From: Nocardioides rotundus
GTDB lineage: Bacteria > Actinomycetota > Actinomycetes > Propionibacteriales > Nocardioidaceae
Direction of reading: 5' to 3'
Assembly: GCF_019931675.1 (NCBI RefSeq)
Contig: NZ_CP082922.1
Location: forward strand, 3,673,001-3,737,000
DNA: 64,000 nucleotides
The translations under genes and the position numbers were made by a program. How positions within the stretch are numbered: position 1 is the stretch's first letter; the number at the start of each line of letters is the position of its first letter. Under the pieces are notes generated by a model that saw only the letters and a list, made by a program, of their open reading frames with translations, had not been told where the DNA came from and made no database searches. Shown piece by piece: positions 1 through 8,650 of the stretch.

Positions 1-2
1 TT

Positions 3-449
3 CTACCGCGGATCATCCATTCCGACGGCGGACCCTCGATGACCTCACGCACCCTGGGCGACCTGTTCGCCGAACTCGGGATCGAGGTTTCCCGCAACCG
101 ACCAAGGGTGTCGAATGACAACCCCTATTCCGAGGCGCTGTTCAAGACCGCGAAGTACACCCCCGACTACCCGGCCTTCTTCAACGACCTCGACCACGCG
201 AGGTCCTGGGCATCCGACTTCGTCGAGGGCTACAACCATCGCCACCATCACGGCGGTCTGGAGGGCCACACCCCCCACGACGTCCACCACGGCACCTGGA
301 CCGGCGTCCACCACCGACGCCAAAACACCATGGACGCCCTCTACGCCGCCCACCCCGAACGATTCGCCAGCCCGCCTCGGGTCCGGACCCCCATGGCCCA
401 GGTGGCCATCAACCAGAAAACCAACCGCGACCGACTCCACGCAGGTTGA
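3..449 (+). CDS. IS3-family transposase (OrfB), C-terminal part, cut by window edge
   Basis: The frame is open from the first bases, so the true start lies outside the window. The visible part is the second half of a DDE/rve integrase core. It starts with IHSDGGPSM, the usual setting of the second catalytic Asp (HSDxG). The catalytic Glu is in NPYSEALFKTAKY, and the typical tail EGYNHRHHHGGLEGHTP follows. Such enzymes cut and join insertion-sequence ends. The ending looks intact, with a normal stop. I could not identify the terminal inverted repeat in the roughly 110 bases after the stop. The family is clear; the exact IS group is not. Confidence 0.85.
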   Translation, partial: LPRIIHSDGGPSMTSRTLGDLFAELGIEVSRNRPRVSNDNPYSEALFKTAKYTPDYPAFFNDLDHARSWASDFVEGYNHRHHHGGLEGHTPHDVHHGTWTGVHHRRQNTMDALYAAHPERFASPPRVRTPMAQVAINQKTNRDRLHAG

Positions 450-565
450 CAGGTTCCGCAGTAGTGAGGGTTTCAAGCACTGGTCGGAAAAACTTCATGT
501 GGCGCACGTCGCGTACGGCGCATCTCCCCCGCCAAACGCTGCCCACCGTTCGGATTCCGGGCGAT

Positions 566-1522
566 TCAGTGGTCTCGGAGTGGCCGAATCGTTACCTGAC
601 GCTGGGCCAGCCCCGAGCGCGCGGACCGCTCCTCGGCGGTGAGCTCGGCGCCGTCGGCGAGCGCCCGGTCCAGCTTCGCGCGGAAGTCGGCCGCCGGGTC
701 CTCCAGCGCCTCCGGTCCGGTGCCCACGGGGAGGTCCCACACCGGGCAGAGCAGGCCGTGCGCCCGGAACATGCCGACCAACCGCGAGTCGGGGACGAGT
801 ACGTCGTCCCCCGCGGCGTGCAGCCGGGCCAGCGCGTCGAGGAGCTCGCCCTCCGGCTCGGGCATCACCCAACGCAGGTGCTCCTTGGTCCCGACGTCGG
901 CCCACCAGGCCGCCTCGACCTGGGTCAGCCGCGCAGCCGGCTGGACCGAGGAGTTCGCCTGCTCCAGCGCCGCCCGGACGGCCGGGTCGTCGCGCTGGTC
1001 CTCGTCGAGCCAGAAGGCGAAGTCCTCGTGGACGGTGATGTCCAGCGGCTCGTCGAGCACCAGCAGGTCCTGGATCCGCGGCCCGTCCCCGGGCGCACCG
1101 GTCAACCCGACCGGCCCGGGGTCGGCCTCCAGCGCGCGCTCGAGCACGGCGCCGAGGTCGCGGGCGGGGTCGCCGAAGGAGTGCATCACCTGCAGGCCCA
1201 GGAGGATCTCGCCGGAGTCGCGGACCAGCGCGGGCGTCGCGCCCGGCAGGAGGGTCGCGAGGGTGACCGTCCGGTCTGCGTCGCGGAGCCGCACCGGCGC
1301 GGTGGCCGCGGGGACCAGCTCGCGCAGCGCGACCAGGTCGCCCTCCGAGGCGATCCCCTCGAAGGGCCGGCGCACGAAGAGCTCGGCCCCGCCGGGCGCA
1401 CCGTGGCAGGCCTTGTAGCGCTTGCCCGAGCCGCACGGGCAGGGCTGCCGGGGACCGACCTCCCCCACCGTGTCGGTGGCTCGCTGCTGGTCGCGGGTCT
1501 TGGTACGAGAGCGCTTCCCCAT
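566..1522 (-). CDS. DUF5926 family protein with N-terminal SEC-C zinc motif
   Basis: A 318-aa protein starting MGKRSRTKTRDQQ. It has a SEC-C-type metal-binding motif near residue 30 (CPCGSGKRYKACHG), with the CxCx8CH spacing found at the SecA C-terminus. The rest is an acidic domain without recognised catalytic residues. This architecture matches the actinobacterial DUF5926 family, often labelled preprotein translocase SecA-like; that role is unproven. The ATG at 1522 was chosen because it puts the basic tail and SEC-C motif at the N-terminus, as in the family. It lies 26 bases downstream of the glycerophosphodiesterase stop, so the two are probably co-transcribed. Confidence 0.85.
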   Translation of the reverse strand: MGKRSRTKTRDQQRATDTVGEVGPRQPCPCGSGKRYKACHGAPGGAELFVRRPFEGIASEGDLVALRELVPAATAPVRLRDADRTVTLATLLPGATPALVRDSGEILLGLQVMHSFGDPARDLGAVLERALEADPGPVGLTGAPGDGPRIQDLLVLDEPLDITVHEDFAFWLDEDQRDDPAVRAALEQANSSVQPAARLTQVEAAWWADVGTKEHLRWVMPEPEGELLDALARLHAAGDDVLVPDSRLVGMFRAHGLLCPVWDLPVGTGPEALEDPAADFRAKLDRALADGAELTAEERSARSGLAQRQVTIRPLRDH

Positions 1523-1548
1523 GCCGGGAAACCTACCGAAGCCGGAAA

Positions 1549-2340
1549 TCAGCGACCGAGCAGATCCAGGATGAAGGCGGGCTTGTCGGTGATCACCGCG
1601 GAGACGCCCAGCGACTCGCACAGCGCCAGGTCGTCCTCGGTGTTCACGGTCCACACGTGCAGCCGGTGCCCGCTGGCCGCCATCTTCCGGGCGATCTTGC
1701 GGTGCTCGCGCAGGAAGTCCACGCCCGGCCCGAGGATCCGCTGCGCGGGGACCCGCTCGCGCACCTGGTGCCAGCCCCGCTTGGTGTCGACCAGGTTGAC
1801 CAGCGGCAGCTGCGGGGTCAGCCGCTTCATCCGGGCCACCGCGTTGATGGAGAAGCTCATCATCCGTGCTGGTGAGTCGGCGCCGGTCCAGCCGAACTCG
1901 GCGAGCATCTCGGCCAGCCGGCGCTCGACCAGCCCGGAATACCTCGTCGGGTGCTTGGTCTCGATCGCCACCTCGACCCGCCGGTCGTGGTCGGCGACGG
2001 TCTCCAACAGCTTGCGCAGGGTGACGACGCGACGCAGCTCCGGGTCCTCCTCGGGGGCCTCGTCGTCCAGCTCGCGCCAGGGGTCCTTCCACGCCGCGAA
2101 GTCGAGCTGGTCCAGGTCGCGCAGGTCCAGCGTCGAGACGGTGCCCCGGCTGGCCGCCGTACGCCGCAGGTCGCGGTCGTGCAGCAGCACCAGGTGCCCG
2201 TCGGCGGTCAGGCGTACGTCGCACTCCAGGCCGTCGGCACCCGAGGCCAGCGCCTTCTGGTAGGCGCCGAGGGTGTGCTCGGCGCTGTCGGCGCTCGCCC
2301 CCCGGTGCGCGACCACCTGCGGCTGGTACGTCTGCCCCAC
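1549..2340 (-). CDS. glycerophosphodiester phosphodiesterase
   Basis: A 263-aa GDPD-family enzyme that would hydrolyse glycerophosphodiesters from phospholipid turnover to glycerol-3-phosphate and an alcohol. The N-terminal active-site signature VVAHRGASADSAEHT is followed by GADGLECDVRLTADGHLVLLHD, which carries the metal-binding Glu/Asp and second catalytic His. The C-terminal strand HVWTVNTEDDL is also typical. The GTG at 2340, shortly before the HRG motif, fits the family. The longer open frame upstream would translate the repeat block at 2447-2534 and looks spurious. No signal peptide is seen, so it is probably cytoplasmic. Confidence 0.9.
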   Translation of the reverse strand: MGQTYQPQVVAHRGASADSAEHTLGAYQKALASGADGLECDVRLTADGHLVLLHDRDLRRTAASRGTVSTLDLRDLDQLDFAAWKDPWRELDDEAPEEDPELRRVVTLRKLLETVADHDRRVEVAIETKHPTRYSGLVERRLAEMLAEFGWTGADSPARMMSFSINAVARMKRLTPQLPLVNLVDTKRGWHQVRERVPAQRILGPGVDFLREHRKIARKMAASGHRLHVWTVNTEDDLALCESLGVSAVITDKPAFILDLLGR

Positions 2341-2446
2341 CGCACCATCGTCACCCCGCGCCCGGCGCCCCGGTCCGGCCCCACGCCGAGAGGCCCGGAG
2401 AAGAAGGTGGGAGAAAGTCTCGGCGCCGGGGCCGCCACCGCTCCGC

Positions 2447-2534
2447 CGTACCGAACAGTAGGCACCCGCCCCGCGCTCGTACCGAACAGTAGGCACCATT
2501 TCTTCGCGCCGAAGGTGCGTACTGTTCGGTACGA
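2447..2534. repeat. three copies of a 20-bp unit, two direct and one inverted
   Basis: The 20-bp unit CGTACCGAACAGTAGGCACC occurs at 2447-2466 and 2478-2497, identical and 31 bp apart. It recurs inverted at 2515-2534 with one mismatch. Copies two and three could fold into a 20-bp stem with a 17-nt loop. The block lies between the TetR gene end and the start of the glycerophosphodiesterase gene, both on the minus strand. It could be a terminator for the former, operator sites for the latter, or a mobile palindromic element. There is no T-tract. Confidence 0.8.
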
Positions 2535-2578
2535 CGGAGCGCGCGCCCGCCCGGTTCGAGTACGACGAGGGCGCACCC

Positions 2579-3190
2579 TCAGGCGACCGGCTCGGTCAGC
2601 GACTCGAGGATCGGCGGCAGGGCGATCCGGGCGAGCCGAGCGACATCCGCCTCCTGATGCACCAGTCCCTGCTGATGCCCGCTCGAGGCCACCGCCACGA
2701 TCACCCGGAACGCGTCCTCGGGGTCGATGGTGAAGCGCAGGCCGATGCCGGCGAGCCCGTCCACGACGGCCGCGGTCATCCGGCGGTTGAGCCGGTCGAG
2801 CGGGGCGACCCGGGCGGCGTGCCGCTCGGGGTCGCGCGCCGCGTCCAGCATCACCTCCGAGCCGATCAGCGCGATGCTGCGGTCGGGCTGGGCCAGCGGG
2901 ATCAGCCGGGCCACGACGTCGGCGAGGTCCTCGGGGCGCAGGTCCTCCTGCCGCAGCGCCTCGATCGCGTCGATCACCTGCTGCACGTGGGTCTCCAGGA
3001 TCGCCTCGATCAGCTCGTCCCGGTCCGCGAAGTTGCTGTAGAACGCACCCCGGGTGAAGCCGGCCGCCTCGCAGATCTCCGCCACCCCGACGTGCGTCCC
3101 CTTGTCCGCCATCACCTCGGCCGCCGCGGCCACCAGACGGTCCCGGGTCTCCTGCCGCCGGGCGCTGATCGTGCTGCTCACGTTGCTCAT
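2579..3190 (-). CDS. TetR/AcrR family transcriptional repressor
   Basis: A 203-aa regulator. The N-terminal helix-turn-helix spans about residues 10-57 (TRDRLVAAAAEVMADKG, then VAEICEAAGFTRGAFYSNFADRDEL). The divergent C-terminal ligand domain is typical of the family. The gene is transcribed away from the MMPL exporter operon, with a strong bipartite palindrome at 3230-3260 in the 103-bp gap. By analogy with other TetR-exporter pairs it probably represses both itself and the exporter genes until a ligand binds. The ligand cannot be inferred. Confidence 0.92.
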   Translation of the reverse strand: MSNVSSTISARRQETRDRLVAAAAEVMADKGTHVGVAEICEAAGFTRGAFYSNFADRDELIEAILETHVQQVIDAIEALRQEDLRPEDLADVVARLIPLAQPDRSIALIGSEVMLDAARDPERHAARVAPLDRLNRRMTAAVVDGLAGIGLRFTIDPEDAFRVIVAVASSGHQQGLVHQEADVARLARIALPPILESLTEPVA

Positions 3191-3229
3191 CCTCCATCGA
3201 GACCGGGATCACCCTCGACCCGGGTTTGC

Positions 3230-3260
3230 ATACACCACTGTATCCGATACATTCGTGTAT
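3230..3260. promoter_or_regulatory. bipartite palindrome, probable TetR operator
   Basis: Two concentric inverted repeats share a centre at 3245: inner GTATC-C-GATAC (3240-3250) and outer ATACAC (3230-3235) with GTGTAT (3255-3260). The site sits between the divergent TetR gene (start 3190) and MMPL gene (start 3294), in a locally AT-rich patch where promoters are expected. Size and symmetry fit binding by one or two TetR dimers. Binding itself is inference. Confidence 0.8.
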
Positions 3261-3293
3261 CGAAACCGGCTGCATCACACCTCGGAGGGAACC

Positions 3294-6239
3294 GTGTCGC
3301 TCAGCCTCTACCGCCTCGGCCGCGGCGCCGCACGGCACGCCTGGCTCGTCCTGGCCGGCGCGCTGGTGGTCATCGCCGCGCTCGGCGGCCTCACCCTGAC
3401 CGCGGGTGGCCAGACCTCCGAGGTCTACACGGTCCCCGGCACCGAGTCGCAGGAGGCGCTGGACACCATGGGGATCCGCTTCCCCGAGGTCTCCGCCTCC
3501 GCCGCCGACGTCGTCGTCCAGGCGCCGCGGGGCGAGCAGGTCACCGACCCGGAGGTACGCCGCGAGGTCGAGGCGCTGGTCCAGCGGCTGGAGGACGTCC
3601 CGCACGTCACCACCGTGCTCGACCCGTACGACGACCAGGTCAGCGGCGCCCTCAGCGAGGACGGCAGCACCGCGCTCGTCACCGCCCAGCTGGACCTGCA
3701 GTCCTCGGAGGTGACCGACGACGTCCGGGAGTCGCTGAAGAAGCCGCTCGAGCCGACCCGCGACGCCGGCCTGACCGCCGAGGTGGGGGGCGCCGCCTTC
3801 GGCACCGAGCCGCCGCAGCTCTCCCCCACCGAGCTCGTCGGCCTCGCGCTGGCGCTGGTCGTGCTGCTGGTCCTCTTCCGGTCCGTCCGGGCGGCGATGA
3901 TGCCGATCGTCTCGGCCGTGGCGGGCGTGCTGGTCACGGTCATGCTGATCATGACCACGGCCGCGCTGATCGACGTACCCGGCTCGGCGCTCCTCCTCGC
4001 CCTGATGATCGGGCTGGCCGTCGGCATCGACTACGCGCTGTTCGTGCTCTCCCGCCACCGCGAGCTGCTGGCCGAGGGGCACGCCCCCGACGAGGCCGCC
4101 GGGCGGGCGCTCGGCACCGCCGGCTCCGCGGTCGTCTTCGCCGGGCTGACCGTGATGATCGCGCTCGCCGCACTGCTCGTGGTCGGCCTGCCCTTCCTCA
4201 GCGTCATGGGCGTCTCCGCGGCCGCCGGCGTGCTGATCGCGGTGATCTCCACCCTGACCATCGTCCCCGCCCTCCTCGGGCTCTCCGGCGCGGCGCTGAC
4301 CCCGAAGGCACGGCGCGCACCGCGCCGGCGCCTGCTCCGCCGTACTCCGCGGAAGACCCGCGAGCGCCGCGGCTTCTGGCTCACCTGGGTCCGCGTCGTC
4401 ACCGCCCGGCCGCTGGTGACGCTGCTGCTCGTGGTGGTCGGGCTCGGCGCGCTCGCCCTGCCCTCGGCCGGGCTCCAGCTCGCGCTGCCCGACGCGGGCA
4501 GCTCGCCCACCGACACCACCCAGCGCAAGGCCTACGACATCATCGACGAGGAGTTCGGCCCCGGCGCGAACGGACCCCTGCTGGTCAGCGTGGAGCTGAT
4601 CTCCAGCACCGACCCGCTGGCCGACATGGAGGAGATCGGCAACTCCCTCGCGCGCGTCGACGGGGTCGAGCGGGTGGCGCTGGCCACGCCGAACCGCTCG
4701 GGGGAGTACGGCGTCGTCGTCCTCGTCCCCGAGACCGGGCCGCAGGACCCGGCCACCACCGACCTGGTGGAGCGACTGCGGGCGCAGACGGACCGGCTGG
4801 AGGACCGCTACGACTTCGACATGTCCGTGACCGGTCAGACCGCGGTCGGGCTGGACGTCTCCCAGCGGCTCGCGGACGCGCTGATCCCCTTCGGGGTCGT
4901 GGTCGTCGGGCTCTCGGTCGTGCTGCTGGCGATCGTGTTCCGCTCCCTCGTCGTCCCGCTCACCGCCGCGCTGGGCTACCTGCTCTCCCTCGGGGCCGCG
5001 TTCGGCGCGGTGAGCCTGGTCTTCGAGCAGGGCTACCTCGCCGACCTGCTGCACGTCACCCGCACCGGCCCGGTGCTGAGCTTCCTGCCGATCATCCTGA
5101 TGGGCGTGCTGTTCGGGCTGGCGATGGACTACCAGGTCTTCATCACCGCCCGGATGCACGAGGACTACACGCACACCCGCGATCCCCGGGGCGCCGTCGA
5201 GCGCGGCTTCGTGGCCGCCGCCCCGGTCGTCGCGGGCGCCGCGATCATCATGATCGGCGTCTTCGCCGCCTTCATCCCCGAGGGCGACGCGACGATCAAG
5301 CCGATGGCCCTCGCGCTGGCCGTCGGGGTCACCGCGGACGCGTTCGTGATCCGGATGATCGCCGTGCCCGCGGTGCTCTCGATGCTCGGTCACCGCTCGT
5401 GGGCCTTCCCCCGGCGGCTCGGCGAGCGGCTGCCCGACCTCGACGTCGAGGGAGCCGGACTGCGCCGCCAGCTGGAGGCGACCCGGCCCTCGGAGAGCGC
5501 CCCACAGCGGGTGGTGACCGCCGAGGCGCTGGTGCTCGACGGCCCGCGCGGCCGGGTGCTGGACGAGGTGACGCTGGACGTGGACCAGGGCGAGGTCGTC
5601 GCGCTGACCGGCCCCCGCGGCTCGGGCAAGACCACCCTGCTCCTCGCGCTCGCCGGGCGGATCCCTCTCAACGGCGGGCTTGTCGAGGTGGCCGGCGGGC
5701 TGCTGCCCGAGCAGGCGGCGCTGGTCCAGCGGGAGGTCGGGCTCGCGGAGATCCCCGGGCTCAACGACCTCGACCCGCGGCTGGACCTGGAGCACCTGGT
5801 GGCCGAGCGGCTCGCCGCGTCCTCGCTGCGTCCGTGGGTCGGCCGGCGACGCCTGCGCTCCGCGCTGAGCCTGTACGGCGACCTCCTGGCCGCCGCCCGG
5901 GCCGAGGCCCCGGCCGCCCTGCCCGAGACCGACCCCACCGGGTCGACCGACGTCGGCGAGCTCACCGACCTGCAGCGCCGGCTCTTCGGCCTGGCGCTGG
6001 CGCTCGCGTCGGCTCCGCAGCTGGTCGTGGCCGACGACGTCTCCACGCTCCGCACCGACGCCGAGCAGCGGGCCTGGTGGGCCGCCTGCGAGCACGCGGT
6101 GCGCACGGTCGAGCCGCGGCATGCGGCGGGCCGCCGTACCTCCGTCATCGCGGTCACCACCGACCCCGACACCGTTCCCGACGGCGTGCGCGTCGTCGAC
6201 CTGACCCTGCAGACCTCCGACCCGAAGGCGGTCCTCTGA
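3294..6239 (+). CDS. MMPL/RND family exporter with C-terminal ABC-ATPase-like domain
   Basis: A 981-aa membrane protein. GTG 3294 has a good ribosome site (GGAGGGA, 3284-3290). Residues about 1-720 are an MMPL transporter: two sets of membrane helices around extracytoplasmic loops, with the hydrophobic runs GLALALVVLLVLF and FGVVVVGLSVVLLAIVF. From about residue 735 there is an ABC-type nucleotide-binding region. Its Walker A is GPRGSGKTT (Lys779) and its Walker-B-like stretch is LVVADD (Asp914-Asp915). The LSGGQ signature is not recognisable; LTDLQRR lies where it should be. The catalytic Glu is replaced by Asp. MMPL proteins are normally proton-driven, so the domain may be regulatory or degenerate. 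The stop overlaps the next start (TGATG). Confidence 0.88.
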   Translation: MSLSLYRLGRGAARHAWLVLAGALVVIAALGGLTLTAGGQTSEVYTVPGTESQEALDTMGIRFPEVSASAADVVVQAPRGEQVTDPEVRREVEALVQRLEDVPHVTTVLDPYDDQVSGALSEDGSTALVTAQLDLQSSEVTDDVRESLKKPLEPTRDAGLTAEVGGAAFGTEPPQLSPTELVGLALALVVLLVLFRSVRAAMMPIVSAVAGVLVTVMLIMTTAALIDVPGSALLLALMIGLAVGIDYALFVLSRHRELLAEGHAPDEAAGRALGTAGSAVVFAGLTVMIALAALLVVGLPFLSVMGVSAAAGVLIAVISTLTIVPALLGLSGAALTPKARRAPRRRLLRRTPRKTRERRGFWLTWVRVVTARPLVTLLLVVVGLGALALPSAGLQLALPDAGSSPTDTTQRKAYDIIDEEFGPGANGPLLVSVELISSTDPLADMEEIGNSLARVDGVERVALATPNRSGEYGVVVLVPETGPQDPATTDLVERLRAQTDRLEDRYDFDMSVTGQTAVGLDVSQRLADALIPFGVVVVGLSVVLLAIVFRSLVVPLTAALGYLLSLGAAFGAVSLVFEQGYLADLLHVTRTGPVLSFLPIILMGVLFGLAMDYQVFITARMHEDYTHTRDPRGAVERGFVAAAPVVAGAAIIMIGVFAAFIPEGDATIKPMALALAVGVTADAFVIRMIAVPAVLSMLGHRSWAFPRRLGERLPDLDVEGAGLRRQLEATRPSESAPQRVVTAEALVLDGPRGRVLDEVTLDVDQGEVVALTGPRGSGKTTLLLALAGRIPLNGGLVEVAGGLLPEQAALVQREVGLAEIPGLNDLDPRLDLEHLVAERLAASSLRPWVGRRRLRSALSLYGDLLAAARAEAPAALPETDPTGSTDVGELTDLQRRLFGLALALASAPQLVVADDVSTLRTDAEQRAWWAACEHAVRTVEPRHAAGRRTSVIAVTTDPDTVPDGVRVVDLTLQTSDPKAVL

Positions 6240-8635
6240 TGCGTTTCCTTCCCCCGATGAGCAGCACCGAGCTGTCCCGCTTCCGCGGCCCGGCCCGGGT
6301 CGTGCTGGTGGCCCTGGTGCTGGTGCCGGCGATCTACGCCGGCTTGCTGACCTGGGCGAACCTCGACGTCAACCAGGAGATGGACCAGGTCCCCGCGGCC
6401 ATCGTCAACAACGACCGGGTCGTCCAGGTGAAGGGCGAGAACGGCAAGAAGCAGCCGGTCGCGATCGGCCGCGCGATCGCCGGCTCCCTGGTCACCAGCG
6501 ACGACCCGCGCAACCTCGACTGGGAGGTCACCTCGGCCGCGGAGGCGAAGAAGGGCCTGGCCGACGGCGACTACTACGCCGTCCTGACCCTGCCGAAGGA
6601 CATGTCCAAGGACGTGACCTCGACCGACGACGCGGACACCGCCCGCGCGGCCCGGATGGACCTGCAGACCAACGACGCGATCAGCTACCTCTCCGGCTCG
6701 ATCGCCAACACCATCGGGCAGAACGTGATGGACGAGACCGGCGACCGGGTGACCCGGCAGTACCTCGACCAGGTCTATCTCGGCTTCAACGGCATGCACA
6801 CCTCACTGGCCGACGCCTCAGACGGCGCGGGGTCGGTCGCCGACGGTGCGGCGGACCTGGCGAAGGGCTCCGCTCGCCTCGACGACGGTACGGCGGAGCT
6901 CGCCGACGGCCTGGGCGAGCTGGCGTCCGGCTCGGCGCAGCTCGCCGACGGGGTCGGCCGGCTCTCGGGCGGGGCCGACCGGCTCTCCTCGGGCGCGAGC
7001 GAGCTCTCCGCCGGCGCGGGCCGCCTCTCCTCCGGGCTGGACACCATGCACGACCGCACCTCGCAGCTGCCGGCGCAGACCAAGGCGCTGGCCGACGGCG
7101 CCCGGCAGGTCACCGACGGCGCGACCGAGCTCGGCAACGGCGCGGCCCGGCTGGGCGACGGCGCGACCCGCTTCGCCGACGGGCTGCGGCAGCTCTCCGC
7201 CGGCGCCGACCGGCTCGAGGGCGGGGCGAACCGGCTCTCCACCGGGGCCGGCGAGGTCGCCGGGGGGCTGGACACGGCCAACGCCGGCGCGGACCGGCTC
7301 GCCGGCGGGGTGACCGCCTACACCGGCGGCGTGGACGCGCTGTCGGCCAACTGCGCGGCCTCGGGCGCGGCGCCGGAGTTCTGCCAGCGGCTGGCCGCCG
7401 TGTCCTCCCGGTCCGGGGAGCTGCGCCAGGGCGCGGGCGGCCTGGCCGCCGGGCTCGACCCGCTCGAGGCGGGGGCGAACCAGGTGGCCACCGGCGCCGA
7501 CGACCTCGCCTCCGGCGCCTCGGACCTCTCCGACGGTGCGACCGAGCTGGCGGACCGCTCCGGCGAGCTCGCCTCCGGTGGCCGCGACCTGCAGGCCGGC
7601 GGGCAGCGGCTCGCCGCCGGCGGCGCCCGGCTCCAGGACGGCCTGGACCGCCTGGCCTCCGGCACCGGCCCGCTCGTGCGCGGGATCGCCGACGCGTCCG
7701 CGGGCGCGGACCGGCTCTCGTCCGGGGCCGACCGGCTCGCCTCCGGAGCCGGGGACCTCTCGACCGGCGCCTCGCAGGCGGCCGGTGCGGCGGATCAGCT
7801 CGCCGCCGGGGCCTCCGACGCCCGCGACGGCGCGAACCGGCTCGCCGGCGGCGCGTCCGAGGTGGCCGACGGCTCCGCGCAGCTGGCCGACGGCTCCCGC
7901 AAGCTCGCCAACGGGCTGACCGAGGGGGCCGGCGAGGTCCCGACGTACGACAAGCAGCAGCGCGAGCAGCTCGCCGACGTGGTCTCCACCCCGATCACGA
8001 CGGCCTCGTCGCGGGCCAACGAGGTGCCGGCATTCGGCTACTCGCTGGCGCCGTACTTCCTCGCGCTGGCTCTCTGGGTCGGCGGGATGGCGCTCTACAT
8101 GGTGCTCCGGCCGCTGTCCCCGCGCACGGTCGCGTCCAGCGCGCCGGCCTGGCGGGTCGCGCTCGCGGGCTACCTCCCCGGGGCGCTGCTCGGGCTGGTC
8201 CAGGTGGGGGTGCTCGCCGCGGTGATGGTCTGGGGCATGGACCTGAAGATCCCGCAGATGGGCGGCTTCGCGGCGATCGCGATCACGGCGTCCCTGGCGT
8301 TCGTGGCGATCAACTTCGCGCTGGTCGCGCTGCTCGGTGCGCCCGGACGGTTCGTCGGGATGCTGCTGCTGGTGCTGCAGCTGGCGGCCGCGGGGGCGAC
8401 GTACCCCGTGGAGAGCACGCCGGACTTCTTCCAGGCCGCGCACCCCTGGCTGCCGCTGAGCTACGCCGTCAGCGCGTTCCGCTCGGTGATCGCCGGCGGC
8501 TCGGTGGAGCTGGCGGTGCCGCTCGCGGTGCTGCTCACCTGGCTGGTCGGCGCGCTGCTGGTCGCCGTCTGGGCAGTACGCCGCCAGCGCGGCTCGTGGT
8601 CGGTCCAGCGGCTGCACGCTCAGCCGGTCGTGTGA
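6239..8635 (+). CDS. YhgE/Pip-type membrane protein with long glycine-alanine repeat ectodomain
   Basis: A 798-aa protein whose ATG shares one base with the MMPL stop. It has one N-terminal membrane helix (about residues 18-40). A conserved YhgE/Pip domain follows (AAIVNNDRVV, then YYAVLTLPKDMS). From about 185 to 575 runs a long array of short repeats of the type L-A-D-G-x3-L-A-S-G, predicted to be helical. The C-terminal block has about five or six helices (600-790) and looks like an ABC-2/DUF3533 permease. A short insert with two cysteines (SANCAASG and PEFCQRL, near residues 370-385) breaks the array and could form a disulphide. This class often accompanies MMPL exporters and may span the cell wall as a periplasmic stalk. 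The substrate is unknown. Confidence 0.88.
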   Translation: MRFLPPMSSTELSRFRGPARVVLVALVLVPAIYAGLLTWANLDVNQEMDQVPAAIVNNDRVVQVKGENGKKQPVAIGRAIAGSLVTSDDPRNLDWEVTSAAEAKKGLADGDYYAVLTLPKDMSKDVTSTDDADTARAARMDLQTNDAISYLSGSIANTIGQNVMDETGDRVTRQYLDQVYLGFNGMHTSLADASDGAGSVADGAADLAKGSARLDDGTAELADGLGELASGSAQLADGVGRLSGGADRLSSGASELSAGAGRLSSGLDTMHDRTSQLPAQTKALADGARQVTDGATELGNGAARLGDGATRFADGLRQLSAGADRLEGGANRLSTGAGEVAGGLDTANAGADRLAGGVTAYTGGVDALSANCAASGAAPEFCQRLAAVSSRSGELRQGAGGLAAGLDPLEAGANQVATGADDLASGASDLSDGATELADRSGELASGGRDLQAGGQRLAAGGARLQDGLDRLASGTGPLVRGIADASAGADRLSSGADRLASGAGDLSTGASQAAGAADQLAAGASDARDGANRLAGGASEVADGSAQLADGSRKLANGLTEGAGEVPTYDKQQREQLADVVSTPITTASSRANEVPAFGYSLAPYFLALALWVGGMALYMVLRPLSPRTVASSAPAWRVALAGYLPGALLGLVQVGVLAAVMVWGMDLKIPQMGGFAAIAITASLAFVAINFALVALLGAPGRFVGMLLLVLQLAAAGATYPVESTPDFFQAAHPWLPLSYAVSAFRSVIAGGSVELAVPLAVLLTWLVGALLVAVWAVRRQRGSWSVQRLHAQPVV

Positions 8636-8650
8636 GGGGGCCGGGGCCGC

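Noticed and set aside
446-2263. 605-codon plus-strand open frame opposite the DUF5926 and GDPD genes
   Set aside because: No recognisable domain and Arg/Gly/Ser-rich composition typical of antisense frames in GC-rich DNA; the minus-strand genes carry clear motifs.
2208-6122. 1304-codon minus-strand open frame
   Set aside because: It runs antisense to the MMPL exporter and through the TetR region in another frame; His/Gly/Asp-rich translation with no domain.
5500-6239. Separate ABC ATPase gene after the MMPL gene
   Set aside because: The frame is continuous from the MMPL part with no stop or internal ribosome site, and the ABC signature motifs are incomplete, so it is called a fused domain.
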